This document shows, piece after piece, positions 9,434 to 18,494 of a stretch of 60,817 nucleotides of DNA. The stretch covers positions 1-60,817 of the forward strand of contig JAEFAE010000013.1 of NCBI GenBank assembly GCA_016291135.1, in the 5' to 3' direction. The notes beneath the pieces are model-generated. The model did not search any database and had not been told where the DNA came from. It worked only from the letters and a program-made list of their open reading frames with translations. Source of the DNA: Bacteroidales bacterium. GTDB taxonomy: Bacteria; Bacteroidota; Bacteroidia; Bacteroidales; F082. The stretch's first letter is position 1, and the number at the start of each line of letters is the position of its first letter. The position numbers and the translations under genes are program-made.

Positions 9434-9481
9434 ACGAGTTTTTAATCAAAATATTCGCCGTAAATCTAATCATTTTTTGAT

Positions 9482-10291
9482 ATGTACTTCAATTCGAACA
9501 TAAAATTTTTACGCAAGCACCGCGGCCGCACCCAAGACGACGTGGCCTTCTCCCTCAACATGAAGCGCTCCACCCTCAGCGGCTATGAGAACGGCGTCGC
9601 CGAGCCCAGCATCGATGCCCTGGTCGCCTTCTCCAAATACTATAACATCGCCATCGACACCCTGGTGAAGGTCGATCTCAGCAGTTTCAGCGAGGGGCAA
9701 CTCTCCCAGTTGGAACGGGGCTTCGACGTGCACCTCAAGGGGAGCAACCTGCGCGTGCTGGCCACCACCGTCTCGCCCGACAACATCGAAAACATCGAAC
9801 TGGTGAGCGAGAAAGCCAAGGCGGGCTACGCAACAGGCTTTGCCGATCCGGAATACATCAAGGTGCTGCCTACCTTCTCCATGCCCTTCCTATCGCGCGA
9901 ACGCAAGTACCGCACCTTCCAAATCAGCGGCGACTCCATGCTACCCATCCCTGACGGTTCCTACGTCACCGGCGAGTACGTCCTCGACTGGACCTACATC
10001 CGCAACGGACAGCCCTACATCATCCTCACCCAAGACGACGGCATCGTCTTCAAGATTGCCGAGAACAAGATCGAGGGAGAGAACAAGCTCACCCTCCGGT
10101 CGCTCAACCCCCTCTACCGGCCCTACGACCTACCTGCCGCCGACATCAAGGAAGTGTGGAAATTTGTGCATTACATCAGTGGGGAAATGCCACAGGAAAG
10201 CGAAAACCGGATCCGGGAGGACCAACTCCTCCAAACCGTCCAGGAACTGCAGCGGAAGGTGGAGGAGATCCAATTAAAGCTGAACCTCTGA
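9482..10291 (+). CDS. LexA-like repressor: XRE HTH with S24 self-cleavage domain
   Basis: A 269-aa protein with an N-terminal Cro/C1 helix-turn-helix (residues 1-60; SNIKFLRKHRGRTQDDVAF, then STLSGYENGVAEPS) and a C-terminal S24 peptidase domain. The catalytic dyad is visible as Ser152 in SGDSMLPIPDG and Lys191 in GIVFKIAEN. The linker holds an Ala-Gly pair (KAKAGYATGF, A114-G115) where LexA and phage repressors cut themselves. A short amphipathic coil closes the protein. It is divergent from dinB-dnaE. The inferred role is a damage-responsive repressor that cleaves itself when RecA filaments form, releasing the polymerase cassette. It is not canonical LexA, which has a winged-helix DNA-binding domain. 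Confidence 0.88.
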   Translation: MYFNSNIKFLRKHRGRTQDDVAFSLNMKRSTLSGYENGVAEPSIDALVAFSKYYNIAIDTLVKVDLSSFSEGQLSQLERGFDVHLKGSNLRVLATTVSPDNIENIELVSEKAKAGYATGFADPEYIKVLPTFSMPFLSRERKYRTFQISGDSMLPIPDGSYVTGEYVLDWTYIRNGQPYIILTQDDGIVFKIAENKIEGENKLTLRSLNPLYRPYDLPAADIKEVWKFVHYISGEMPQESENRIREDQLLQTVQELQRKVEEIQLKLNL

Positions 10292-10366
10292 GCGCATTTG
10301 GCATACTATTTGACGCTTCATTACGTTTTTGTATTGTCAATTACAAACCCACAAAATCATATCATC

Positions 10367-11341
10367 ATGAAAAGAGTATTTTTATGGATGATGCTGTTCT
10401 GCGCCACTGCCATGATCAGCACCAGTTGCAACCCCGAAAACAACAGCAATGTCAACCCTGAAACTGAAAACGGCACCATGGCCATGGGCAGCAAAACCAT
10501 TAAGGTCACGACTGCCAAGACGGTCAACTACGGACAGAAAAACGCCATCGTTTTGGCTGCAGAAGCCATGACCGAAGCCGATAACGAAGGCATCGCCATC
10601 CTCTTCAACGGCAACATCACCCCGGGCGAGTACACGCTTGGCGCCACCAAGGATGCCCAGCCCCAAGTCATCGCCCTCAAGGATTTCAACATGGGCGAAC
10701 TTCCCTTTGTCATCAATGCTGAAACACTCTACTACGGCGATGTGTATTATTGGGTCAGCGGTGCGCTGTCCATCACGGAGCACAACGGCACCTACACCAT
10801 CGTCCTGTCTGGCTGTACGGCCACCAACAACGCAAACACCAACCTGACGCTTGCCGTGAACTTCAGCGGCATCTTGGATCCCTATGTCATCGACACGGAG
10901 AACAAGTTCACCATCGGCAACATCACCAGCCCCATCGGCCTGGCAGGCGTCACCACCCTCAACGGAATGAGCACCCTAGGCCTCAACATCCAGTCGATGC
11001 TCTTCATGTCGGCCGACCACAAACGTTCCTTCATCGTCAGCTACCTCGGCGACGCTACCCTGGACGGCGAACACCAACTGGGATACCTCTTCACGCCTTA
11101 CCTGCCGACACTGCCTTGCGTCCATGTCGCTTTGGACTCCGACTTCTGGACCATGCAGCCCCAGACGGGCTATGTCGCCAAGAGTGGCACCCTGAAGGTG
11201 GTTACCAACGAGGACGGCACCAAGACCGTCACCATGAGAAACCTCAAGTTGAAGAACGTCGAGCATGAGAGCGAATTCTTCTTCCCCATCCTCGACGCTG
11301 AGCTGCAATACCACGGCTATATGTACGAAATCGGAAGATAA
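10367..11341 (+). CDS. Hypothetical lipoprotein
   Basis: I take the ATG at 10367 because it opens a lipoprotein signal (MKRVFLWMM..., STSC lipobox, Cys21); upstream in-frame codons have no signal character. The 324-aa product continues with a short Asn/Glu-rich spacer (NPENNSNVNPETENG) and then a beta-rich region with no motif I can name. Repeated KT/VT-rich strands suggest a beta-sandwich or calycin-like fold. It sits between the S24 repressor (75 bp upstream) and a GH20 enzyme that has its own promoter, so it is probably monocistronic. Location: outer or inner membrane leaflet, periplasmic or surface side. Confidence 0.65.
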   Translation: MKRVFLWMMLFCATAMISTSCNPENNSNVNPETENGTMAMGSKTIKVTTAKTVNYGQKNAIVLAAEAMTEADNEGIAILFNGNITPGEYTLGATKDAQPQVIALKDFNMGELPFVINAETLYYGDVYYWVSGALSITEHNGTYTIVLSGCTATNNANTNLTLAVNFSGILDPYVIDTENKFTIGNITSPIGLAGVTTLNGMSTLGLNIQSMLFMSADHKRSFIVSYLGDATLDGEHQLGYLFTPYLPTLPCVHVALDSDFWTMQPQTGYVAKSGTLKVVTNEDGTKTVTMRNLKLKNVEHESEFFFPILDAELQYHGYMYEIGR

Positions 11342-11377
11342 TTCCTCCCAGACCATCCTTCCTAAGAAAAATAGGAG

Positions 11378-11385
11378 TATCTTTG
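11378..11385 (+). promoter_or_regulatory. -7 box (TATCTTTG) for the GH20 gene
   Basis: Exact TAnnTTTG match, 16 nt before the GH20 start codon. No convincing TTG element is visible upstream. Confidence 0.55.
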
Positions 11386-11401
11386 TCATAAATTGGCTTT
11401 T

Positions 11402-13951
11402 ATGAAAAAGATACTCCTACTTTTTTTGTGCCTGCTCGCAACCGCCATCACAGCACAAAACACCACCCATATCCTCCCCACCCCACAACAGGTGGAATGG
11501 GGTGAAGGCATCTTCCTTTGGGACGCCCAAGCCATCGATTCTATGCTGGTGGACCATCTCGGCGTACCAAGAAACGAGGACCAGGCCTACCGACTCACCG
11601 TCATCAGCAAAGGCATTCTGATGGAAGCCACCACAGAGACGGGCCTGTTCTACGCCCGGCAAAGCCTGAACCAGCTCTACCGTTATGCTTCTTTGACCAG
11701 CCACAATGGCAGCATCGAAATTCCCTGCATGATCCTCCTCGACTGGCCCGACTTCAAGCTGCGGGGCTGGCAGGACGACATCAGCCGCGGCCCCATTGTC
11801 AGCATTGCCTACTTGAAGAAGCTCATCCCACAGCTGGCCGAATGCAAGCTCAACGCCTTCTCGCTCTACACCGAGCACACCTTCCGCACCGAAAGCCATC
11901 CCGACATCGCCCCCGCCGATGCCTTTACCGCCGACGAGATCCGCGAATTGGATGCCTTCTGCAAGCAATATCACATCGAGCTCATCGGCAACCAGCAATG
12001 CTTTGCCCATTTCGAGGAGATCCTCTGCAACCCCGCCTACGCATACCTGGCCGATGCTCCCGACAACCTCAACCCTGGCATCGAGGCCACTTACGCGTTT
12101 TTGGAAGACCTCATCAGCGAGGAAGCACAAGCCTACTCGTCGAAACTGTTCAACATCAACTGCGATGAAACCGAAAGCCTTGGTACCGGCAAAGCCAAGG
12201 CCTACGTGGACGCCATCGGCCGTTCCGAGGCCTACTGGAGGCACATCAACCGCGTCAATGGAATCGTGAAGCGACACGGCAAACAGGCCATGATGTGGGG
12301 GGACATCGCCGACCAGGACCCCGAGATTCTTGAAAAACTTGACAAGGACATTATCTTTTTGGCTTGGAGTTATGCCGCACGCGATCGCTTCGACGACTTT
12401 CTAGCGCCTTACGCCACCTCGGGCCACGCTTTCATGGTAGCGCCCAGCGTCAGCTTGTCAAGTCGGGTCATGCCTTATCGGCACGACTACACCTCCGACA
12501 TCCCCCATCTCTGCCGCGACGGGTTCCTTTACGGGGCCTTCGGGGTGCTGAACACCTGCTGGGACGACTTCGGCGAGTCGTTCGTCAACAGCGCGCTTTA
12601 TGGTCTCGCTTTAGGTGCCGAGATGAGTTGGAAACCCCTCAAAAGCACCGACCCTGCCCAAGCCGACGCCGAGGAACAACAGCGGGATCTCCGACGCAAT
12701 TTCTGCATCCACTTTTTCGACAACGCGGAAGTGGCAGCCTACCTCTTCCAGCCTTTTGAATCGGTCGAGCGCCTGTCCGAAACCAACGACATCGGCCGCT
12801 TCAGCGTGTTGTGGGAGCCGATGGTCCCCTTCTACCCTTCCCAGGTAGGCGACAGCGTGGAAGCCTATTACCGTCAGTTCCTAGAGGACGAACTACTGTA
12901 CGGCCCCGATCAGAAGGGGACAGCACATTTCCTGCACATCTTCAGGCCGAAAGCGAAGAAGAACCCATGGCTTTTCGACCATGCCCGCTATGCCCTACAT
13001 CGGATTCGATGGTGTGTCCAACGCAACCTCGCCCGATGTCAGCTCTATAGGACCTATCAGCATCCCACCAAGGAAAACGTCCTTGCCGCGCAACGACAAC
13101 TTGACAGTCTGCTTGCCGACCTCCCGCGACTGAAAGAGGAATACGCCAAGATTTGGGAACAAGAATGCCGCCCCTACTGGCTTGACGTCAACCTAAAGAA
13201 ATACGACGACAAGGCATGGGAGCTCCAGACACTTCCCTATCACCCATTCATCGAAACGAGCAGCGATGAGGAGGGCCATCCTGTAGTTGGTTTGAAGACC
13301 CTCTATGGTGACCAACCCATCCATTTCACCCTAAACGGAAAGGAGGTTGCACCTTCCGATCCCATCTACACGGAGCCCCTTATCATTGATCGCTCTAGCC
13401 TGGTCAAAGCTGCGTGTTTCGACCCAGAAGGCCATGCCGTGCGCAACGAGCGCCATTTCCTCTACCACAAGGGCATGGGCAAATTGAAGGCCTTGAACAG
13501 CCCCGCAGGCAACTACCGGCCCGAGTACTCCGGAGGTGGCGACAATGCACTGCTCGACGGCCAATTGGGCGGTACCGACTACAAAGACGGCCATTGGCAA
13601 GGCTTCTACGGCATCGATGCCGACCTGGAACTGGATTTCAAGCGTGAAACCAGCATCAACGGATTCGAGCTTGGCTTCCTGGTCAATCCCCATGACTGGA
13701 TTCTCCGACCCAACGAAGTCGAACTTTATGTATCCGACGATGGCATTCACTACCGCTTGGTTCTCACCTATAACGTCCATACGGACGTCGAAGGATCGGG
13801 CAACGTGGTGTTCCGCGAAAGCTTCGAGACACCGAGGCTACGCACCCGATACCTCCGCATCGTAGTAAAGAACCCAGGGCTGATTCCCGAGGGCTTCCCC
13901 GGCCACGGCTACGACTCCTGGATCTTCATGGATGAGCTATTAATTAAATAG
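11402..13951 (+). CDS. Secreted beta-N-acetylhexosaminidase, GH20
   Basis: An 849-aa exo-hexosaminidase. Residues 1-20 are a signal peptide (ATAITAQ). A GH20b-type N-terminal alpha/beta domain begins with ILPTPQQVEWGEG, followed by the GH20 TIM barrel from DWPDFKLRGWQDDISRG. The catalytic pair is Asp255-Glu256 in NINCDETES; substrate-pocket motifs such as MMWGDIADQDPE and LNTCWDDFGE follow. After a chitobiase-like Ig segment, the last ~140 residues form an F5/8 (CBM32-like) carbohydrate-binding domain (LDGQLGGTDYKDGHW ... YLRIVVKNPG). It should release terminal GlcNAc or GalNAc from glycans by substrate-assisted catalysis, probably in the periplasm or at the surface. No T9SS sorting domain is visible. 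The start was chosen over an upstream TTG for the signal peptide. Confidence 0.9.
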   Translation: MKKILLLFLCLLATAITAQNTTHILPTPQQVEWGEGIFLWDAQAIDSMLVDHLGVPRNEDQAYRLTVISKGILMEATTETGLFYARQSLNQLYRYASLTSHNGSIEIPCMILLDWPDFKLRGWQDDISRGPIVSIAYLKKLIPQLAECKLNAFSLYTEHTFRTESHPDIAPADAFTADEIRELDAFCKQYHIELIGNQQCFAHFEEILCNPAYAYLADAPDNLNPGIEATYAFLEDLISEEAQAYSSKLFNINCDETESLGTGKAKAYVDAIGRSEAYWRHINRVNGIVKRHGKQAMMWGDIADQDPEILEKLDKDIIFLAWSYAARDRFDDFLAPYATSGHAFMVAPSVSLSSRVMPYRHDYTSDIPHLCRDGFLYGAFGVLNTCWDDFGESFVNSALYGLALGAEMSWKPLKSTDPAQADAEEQQRDLRRNFCIHFFDNAEVAAYLFQPFESVERLSETNDIGRFSVLWEPMVPFYPSQVGDSVEAYYRQFLEDELLYGPDQKGTAHFLHIFRPKAKKNPWLFDHARYALHRIRWCVQRNLARCQLYRTYQHPTKENVLAAQRQLDSLLADLPRLKEEYAKIWEQECRPYWLDVNLKKYDDKAWELQTLPYHPFIETSSDEEGHPVVGLKTLYGDQPIHFTLNGKEVAPSDPIYTEPLIIDRSSLVKAACFDPEGHAVRNERHFLYHKGMGKLKALNSPAGNYRPEYSGGGDNALLDGQLGGTDYKDGHWQGFYGIDADLELDFKRETSINGFELGFLVNPHDWILRPNEVELYVSDDGIHYRLVLTYNVHTDVEGSGNVVFRESFETPRLRTRYLRIVVKNPGLIPEGFPGHGYDSWIFMDELLIK

Positions 13952-13999
13952 GTATGGATAATATTGTCGAAATTATTTTTATTTTTTAGTAAAAAAGAC

Positions 14000-14029
14000 T
14001 TGACAATTTCATTTTTTGTTGTATTTTTG
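14000..14029 (+). promoter_or_regulatory. Strong promoter (TTGACA - 16 bp - TATTTTTG) of the secreted island
   Basis: TTGACA at 14000-14005 and TATTTTTG at 14022-14029 match the -33 and TAnnTTTG elements with the same 16-bp spacing as the S24 repressor promoter. It drives the 14081 lipoprotein and perhaps the next gene. Confidence 0.7.
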
Positions 14030-14080
14030 CCAACGAAAGAGATTAATTCAATTTAATTAAACAGCTAAAAATTCAACATT

Positions 14081-15082
14081 ATGAAAAGCCATGTCATCCA
14101 AACCATCGTCGGATGCTTCCTAGCGTTCATGCTGATTGCCTGCAGCAAGGACCAAGCGCCCGACGCATCAAGTGAAAGCGCCCCCACCAGCCTTGCCGAC
14201 CCCATTCAGGAACTAAGGACGTTCCACAAACACCTCGAACAGGCCCATACCCATTCCGAAGCGAAAGACAACACCAGCCTGTCGTTGGAACAAGCCCTCT
14301 GGGATGTGGAGAACCACTTCAACCTCACCTACACCGATGCCGAACAATACCATACAGGCCGAAACGAACACGAGTTTTACCTGTACCTGCCCCTCAACGG
14401 GAATCACGAGGTGTCGATGCAGGATGCCATTGCCCTCTATGAACAGGCCGTTGACCAAGCGCGTCAGGTGCTGTCATCGGAAAAGGCGGAACAAAGGGTC
14501 TTCCTTTCCCTGAACATCAAAGAGACGGAAGAAAGCGATGGCATGGTGCGGGTCTGTTTCTCAGGAAAGACCGGTGACCGGGCCAACTACAACCCGCCCC
14601 AATACCATGTGGCCGGCCCCTTCGGGGCCCAAGACAACTGGATGTTTGCCACGCCATTAGGGAAATGCGACGATCCCGACATCCCTTCCGGCGCCGATGA
14701 ACAGCTGCAGGAAAAGCTGTTCGACACCCTGATCGGCCTACAAGAAGCCGCCCCAGGGTACCGGAACGTGTATCTCAACCGACGTACCATCTTCTTCGAC
14801 GGCAGCAACTACCCTGGCGTCTACTACAACGAAGACCTGGAGCAACTGTGTATTCCCTATTACGACATGAACCTGCTTTTCAAAGGGGAACTAAACCTGA
14901 TCTCCTGGCGCATTCCCCAGCAGTATTCCATGGAAGGATACCAGCCCATCTCCATCAACATCAATGGGATCCATACCGACGACCACCATGCCGTCACCCA
15001 TCTAAATGAGATCGAATACGGCATCCGCCACCAGGTCCGCATCGACGAGTTCGGTGAAGTGGAGCCGCTGATTGCAGACTGA
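14081..15082 (+). CDS. Hypothetical lipoprotein
   Basis: A 333-aa protein with a lipoprotein signal (lipobox LIAC, Cys21) and a Ser/Asp-rich spacer (SKDQAPDASSESAP). A helical segment (QELRTFHKHLEQAHTHSEA, SLEQALWDVENHFNLTYTDAE) resembles those of cytoplasm-exported Bacteroidota lipoproteins of unknown function. The second half is beta-rich with aromatic residues. No catalytic motif is recognised. It has a strong promoter, and the following T9SS cargo gene starts 25 bp after its stop, so the two are likely co-transcribed. A role at the cell surface together with that cargo is an inference from position only. Confidence 0.65.
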   Translation: MKSHVIQTIVGCFLAFMLIACSKDQAPDASSESAPTSLADPIQELRTFHKHLEQAHTHSEAKDNTSLSLEQALWDVENHFNLTYTDAEQYHTGRNEHEFYLYLPLNGNHEVSMQDAIALYEQAVDQARQVLSSEKAEQRVFLSLNIKETEESDGMVRVCFSGKTGDRANYNPPQYHVAGPFGAQDNWMFATPLGKCDDPDIPSGADEQLQEKLFDTLIGLQEAAPGYRNVYLNRRTIFFDGSNYPGVYYNEDLEQLCIPYYDMNLLFKGELNLISWRIPQQYSMEGYQPISININGIHTDDHHAVTHLNEIEYGIRHQVRIDEFGEVEPLIAD

Positions 15083-15107
15083 CCGCCATCCCTTAACCCG
15101 CCGAACC

Positions 15108-16631
15108 ATGAAACGCTCCCAAACCCCAATCATGAGGAAAGCCGCCCTATGCATCGTTGCCGTTGGCATGCTCTGTTCCTCCTTGCGTGCCCAGGAATGG
15201 ACCCTCCACTACCGGGAGGGCTATCCCGACGGACGCATCCATTTCCATGACGGCTGGGTGGACCAGGAAGGCGTCACCTTCCTGGTGGGGGAAGAAGGTG
15301 TCGACTACCAACATCCCCACACGCTTCTCTTGCGCATCGAGCCCGACGGGACGCATCATGCCTTCCATTATTCCAGGCCGGGATGCCATACCAAGGCCAC
15401 CTGTCTGGTGGAAACGCCCGACCAGCACCTCTTTGTGGTCGGGAATTGCTATGGTCAGGATGGCGACAGCCTATTGGTGCTCTTGCTGGACAAAGCGCTG
15501 AACCTGTTGACGGAACGGACCTACGGCAAAGGCCCTACGGCAGGCCCCTTCGGGACCTGCAAGGCCGTCTGCGATGCCGAGGGTAATCTCATCGTTGCCA
15601 CCTCGATGGCCTTAGACAACGGTTTCGGCGGAACGGAAGACCGTGGCGTATTCTTCAAACTCAACGCTCAAGGCGACCTGCTTCACCAGCAGTATTTGAT
15701 AGCGGACGCTCCCGATCCCCTGTTCTATTTCATGGACTTCCATCCGCGCCAACTATGGTACCGGCCAGAAAGCGGAACCCTGCTTTGCCTGGCGCCAGCC
15801 GGTGGAGGCGTCCCTTCCTTTGTCACCTTCGACACGGCCTTCCGTTATCTGGAGGAACACCCCATTTGGAGGGAGGACATGGACAAGAGCGACCACACCC
15901 TCTTTAGGGATTGCTACACCGACCACTGGTACTCGGACGATGAAGCTTTGTTTTTCAGCAGCCGCGGCGATGCCGATCATAATAAACTGCGGATTTCCAG
16001 GGTCAACACCCAAGGGACGTTCCTGGAATTCATCCACCTCAACGAACGGCCCGACACCATCGACGATGCGGCCCGTCACCGTTGCATGGCGACCGTCAAC
16101 GACACAACCTTCTACTTCGGATTCCACACGCACACGACAGGATACTATCCAGGAATCGGTGGCGTCTATCGCATCAACGGACGGCTGGAAATCACCGGCC
16201 GTCACCTTGACGACGACCACGACCACTACCGATCCTGGATGGTCCTGCCCACCCTCGACGGCGGATGCCTTACCGTCAACGATTCCTGTTCCTGGTCCAG
16301 CACCGCCAACCTGGGCCATCCGGTCATACGGAAGTTGCGGCCCGAAGATTTCGAATATGTCCCTGTTACAGTGGTTTCCTCCGACATCGGGCCGCAACCA
16401 CCCCATGCCTATCCCAACCCGGTGGAAACGACCCTTCACGTCCCCCTTCACCAGTCAGCCCAGCGCTGCCAGGTGTTTGACGGGCAGGGCCGCCTGGTAT
16501 GCGACCGGCTCATAAACGGTCCTGGAGCGTGCTTGCAGCTCGATGTATCCGGGTTGCGTCCCGGCTTGTACCATTACCGTCTCATCAAAGACGGACAACC
16601 CATCCTACAGGAGAAATTCCTGAAACAATAG
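15108..16631 (+). CDS. T9SS cargo protein with propeller-like body
   Basis: I start at ATG 15108; ATG 15132 (MRKAALC) is possible and gives a shorter, cleaner signal peptide ending LRAQ. The 507-aa product has a beta-rich body of about 400 residues with recurring 'LVGEEG...HTLLLRIEPDG', 'LFVVGNCYGQDGDSLLVLLL' and 'GVFFKLNAQGDLL' units, which suggests a beta-propeller. It ends in a type A T9SS sorting domain of about 75 residues (HAYPNPVETTLHV ... VSGLRPGLYHYRLI ... QEKFLKQ). It should be exported by Sec, then moved across the outer membrane by the type IX system and anchored or released after cleavage of the sorting domain. Substrate and partner are unknown. Confidence 0.8.
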   Translation: MKRSQTPIMRKAALCIVAVGMLCSSLRAQEWTLHYREGYPDGRIHFHDGWVDQEGVTFLVGEEGVDYQHPHTLLLRIEPDGTHHAFHYSRPGCHTKATCLVETPDQHLFVVGNCYGQDGDSLLVLLLDKALNLLTERTYGKGPTAGPFGTCKAVCDAEGNLIVATSMALDNGFGGTEDRGVFFKLNAQGDLLHQQYLIADAPDPLFYFMDFHPRQLWYRPESGTLLCLAPAGGGVPSFVTFDTAFRYLEEHPIWREDMDKSDHTLFRDCYTDHWYSDDEALFFSSRGDADHNKLRISRVNTQGTFLEFIHLNERPDTIDDAARHRCMATVNDTTFYFGFHTHTTGYYPGIGGVYRINGRLEITGRHLDDDHDHYRSWMVLPTLDGGCLTVNDSCSWSSTANLGHPVIRKLRPEDFEYVPVTVVSSDIGPQPPHAYPNPVETTLHVPLHQSAQRCQVFDGQGRLVCDRLINGPGACLQLDVSGLRPGLYHYRLIKDGQPILQEKFLKQ

Positions 16632-16665
16632 AAACACTATTCATCCTTTCCTATCAATGGCTAGA

Positions 16666-16694
16666 GCCAGCCGTCCCTTTCGGGACAGGCTGGC
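16666..16694 (+). terminator. Stable hairpin between two T9SS cargo genes
   Basis: GCCAGCC (16666-16672) and TCCC pair with GGGA and GGCTGGC (to 16694) around a TTTC loop. No T run follows, so it may be a weak terminator, an mRNA-processing or stability structure, or an attenuator separating the 15108 gene from the 16758 gene. The rest of the 126-bp gap is AT-rich with no clear -7 box. Confidence 0.4.
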
Positions 16695-16757
16695 CCCAAG
16701 CCAACACGCAAAACCCAGCCCTGATATAATTATTAACTTACTAATATTCAAATTGTT

Positions 16758-18479
16758 ATGAAAAAACAAAACCTCATCGTACTCTTTTGCCTGCTTCTCA
16801 CCTGCCAGGTGAATAGCTTGATGGCACAAGACGCTTGCGTCCACTGCAACGCCAGCAATGCCAACGGTTCCTACGCCTCGGCCATCGGCAACCAAACCAC
16901 GGCCTCAGGCAACCATTCCTTTGCGGGCGGGTACCAATCCATGGCGGAAGGCAGCAACAGTTTCGCATTCGGCTACAACAGCAAGGCAATCCAGTCTACC
17001 ACAGTCGCCATCGGCAACACCGCCCAAGCCACCGGGGTTGGGAGTTTCGCCCTGGGCAACTATGTCAAGGCCACAGCCCAAAACGCCATGGCCATCGGCG
17101 GGGGAACCACGGCCTCCTATCCGCTTACCAACAGCACCGCCAACAGCATCGCGTTCGGGGTCAACAGCAACAAGCCAACCCTGTTGGTCACCAAGGCGAA
17201 CGGCAACAACTACACAGGGAAGGTGGCCATCGGTCCCCTTACCAGCCCCCAGACCAAGTTGCATGTCAAAGCGGACAGCAATGAAGATGCCGGCCTCTTC
17301 CTCGAACCTTCCAACAAAACCGCAAGAAAAGCCTTCATCCAACTCTTCGACAACACCCACCTGGTTTCCGTGGACAAAAGCGGTGTCTTGGCGCTCAACG
17401 CAGGCACCGGTGCGGTAAGCCTTTCGGGCGACCACTACTGTCTAGGGAAAGCCAGTGAGAAGAAAGTAAGGGTACACGCAGGAGACCACGCCGGACTCTA
17501 CCACAATGTCAACCGAACCGAAAGCGGGGAAATCCGCGATGGCGAGGGAACGGCCTACGCCATCGAGTTCAACAACGATGCGCTGCAGTTCAAGACGGCA
17601 GAGAACCAAAGTCCAAGGGGAAGCGCCATCACCAACTGGAAGCGCTCGCTCTTGTTGAATGCCAACGGCACCATCGGGATCGGCTCCAAGACGACTTACC
17701 TCGAAAACTGCGACGAAGCGCGCTTGATCATCCACAGCCCGGCGCAAATGGACCTGCAGTCGGCCCAAGTCACCCTGAAAGGAAAGGTCGGCATCAACAC
17801 CGTCAACGACGTGGATGACTATGCCCTGGCCGTCAATGGGGGCATCCTGTCCACCAAGGTATTCATCAAGGAAGTCAACCAATGGCCCGACCATGTGTTT
17901 TCCGAAGACTATGACCTGCTTCCCCTCGATGCATTGAACGACTACATCGAAACGCACCATCATCTTCCCGGCATCCCGTCCGAGGCAGCGGTGATCCAAA
18001 ACGGCTATGACCTCCACGAGATGCAGGCCCTGCTTCTGGAAAAGGTCGAAGAACTGACCCGCTACCTCTTCGTCTTGAAGGCAGATCTGGACGCGCTTCA
18101 GCAACAAAAAGCGCCTTCTGGCGGATCGGTTCAGTTCACCTACGACAGGAACGGCAATCGAATCTCCCGATCCTTGCTTTTCAAACGGATCGACCTTCCG
18201 GAGACGCCTTCCCAGGAAGCATCCGCACCGACACCACCCTCAGCATTCAGCCTTTTCCCCAATCCCACACCGGGACAGTTCGCCGTGGTCCTTCAGGATG
18301 GAACGGAATCGGCCCGTTTCCACGCCTTGCTCATGACCGAAAACGGCGTTCTCTTGGAAACGCGCGACATCACCGGACAACGCACCGACTTCGACCTTTC
18401 TCGCCATCCCCAAGGATTGTATCTTCTTGAGATCGAAGGACCGCAAGGCATGGAAACCTGGAAAATCATCAAACGTTAG
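16758..18479 (+). CDS. YadA-head-like (Hep/Hag) fibre protein exported by T9SS
   Basis: A 573-aa protein with a signal peptide ending SLMAQ. Residues about 28-140 are Hep/Hag repeats of YadA-type adhesin heads, with repeated S-x-A-x-G cores such as GNHSFAGGYQSMAEGSNSFA, TTVAIG and VGSFALG. A phage-tail-fibre-like segment follows (VAIGPLTSPQTKLHVKA, later HHHLPGIPSEAAV and HEMQALLLEKVEELTRYLFV, a coiled coil that could trimerise). Then come one Rhs-like YD motif (FTYDRNGNRISRS) and a type A T9SS sorting domain (SLFPNPTPGQFAV ... LYLLEIEGPQ). YadA heads normally ride on type V autotransporter anchors; here no such anchor exists and T9SS appears to do the export. The Rhs gene begins 15 bp downstream, so co-expression is likely. 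A surface fibre or adhesin role is inferred. Confidence 0.82.
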   Translation: MKKQNLIVLFCLLLTCQVNSLMAQDACVHCNASNANGSYASAIGNQTTASGNHSFAGGYQSMAEGSNSFAFGYNSKAIQSTTVAIGNTAQATGVGSFALGNYVKATAQNAMAIGGGTTASYPLTNSTANSIAFGVNSNKPTLLVTKANGNNYTGKVAIGPLTSPQTKLHVKADSNEDAGLFLEPSNKTARKAFIQLFDNTHLVSVDKSGVLALNAGTGAVSLSGDHYCLGKASEKKVRVHAGDHAGLYHNVNRTESGEIRDGEGTAYAIEFNNDALQFKTAENQSPRGSAITNWKRSLLLNANGTIGIGSKTTYLENCDEARLIIHSPAQMDLQSAQVTLKGKVGINTVNDVDDYALAVNGGILSTKVFIKEVNQWPDHVFSEDYDLLPLDALNDYIETHHHLPGIPSEAAVIQNGYDLHEMQALLLEKVEELTRYLFVLKADLDALQQQKAPSGGSVQFTYDRNGNRISRSLLFKRIDLPETPSQEASAPTPPSAFSLFPNPTPGQFAVVLQDGTESARFHALLMTENGVLLETRDITGQRTDFDLSRHPQGLYLLEIEGPQGMETWKIIKR

Positions 18480-18494
18480 GAAAGGAAAACCGCC

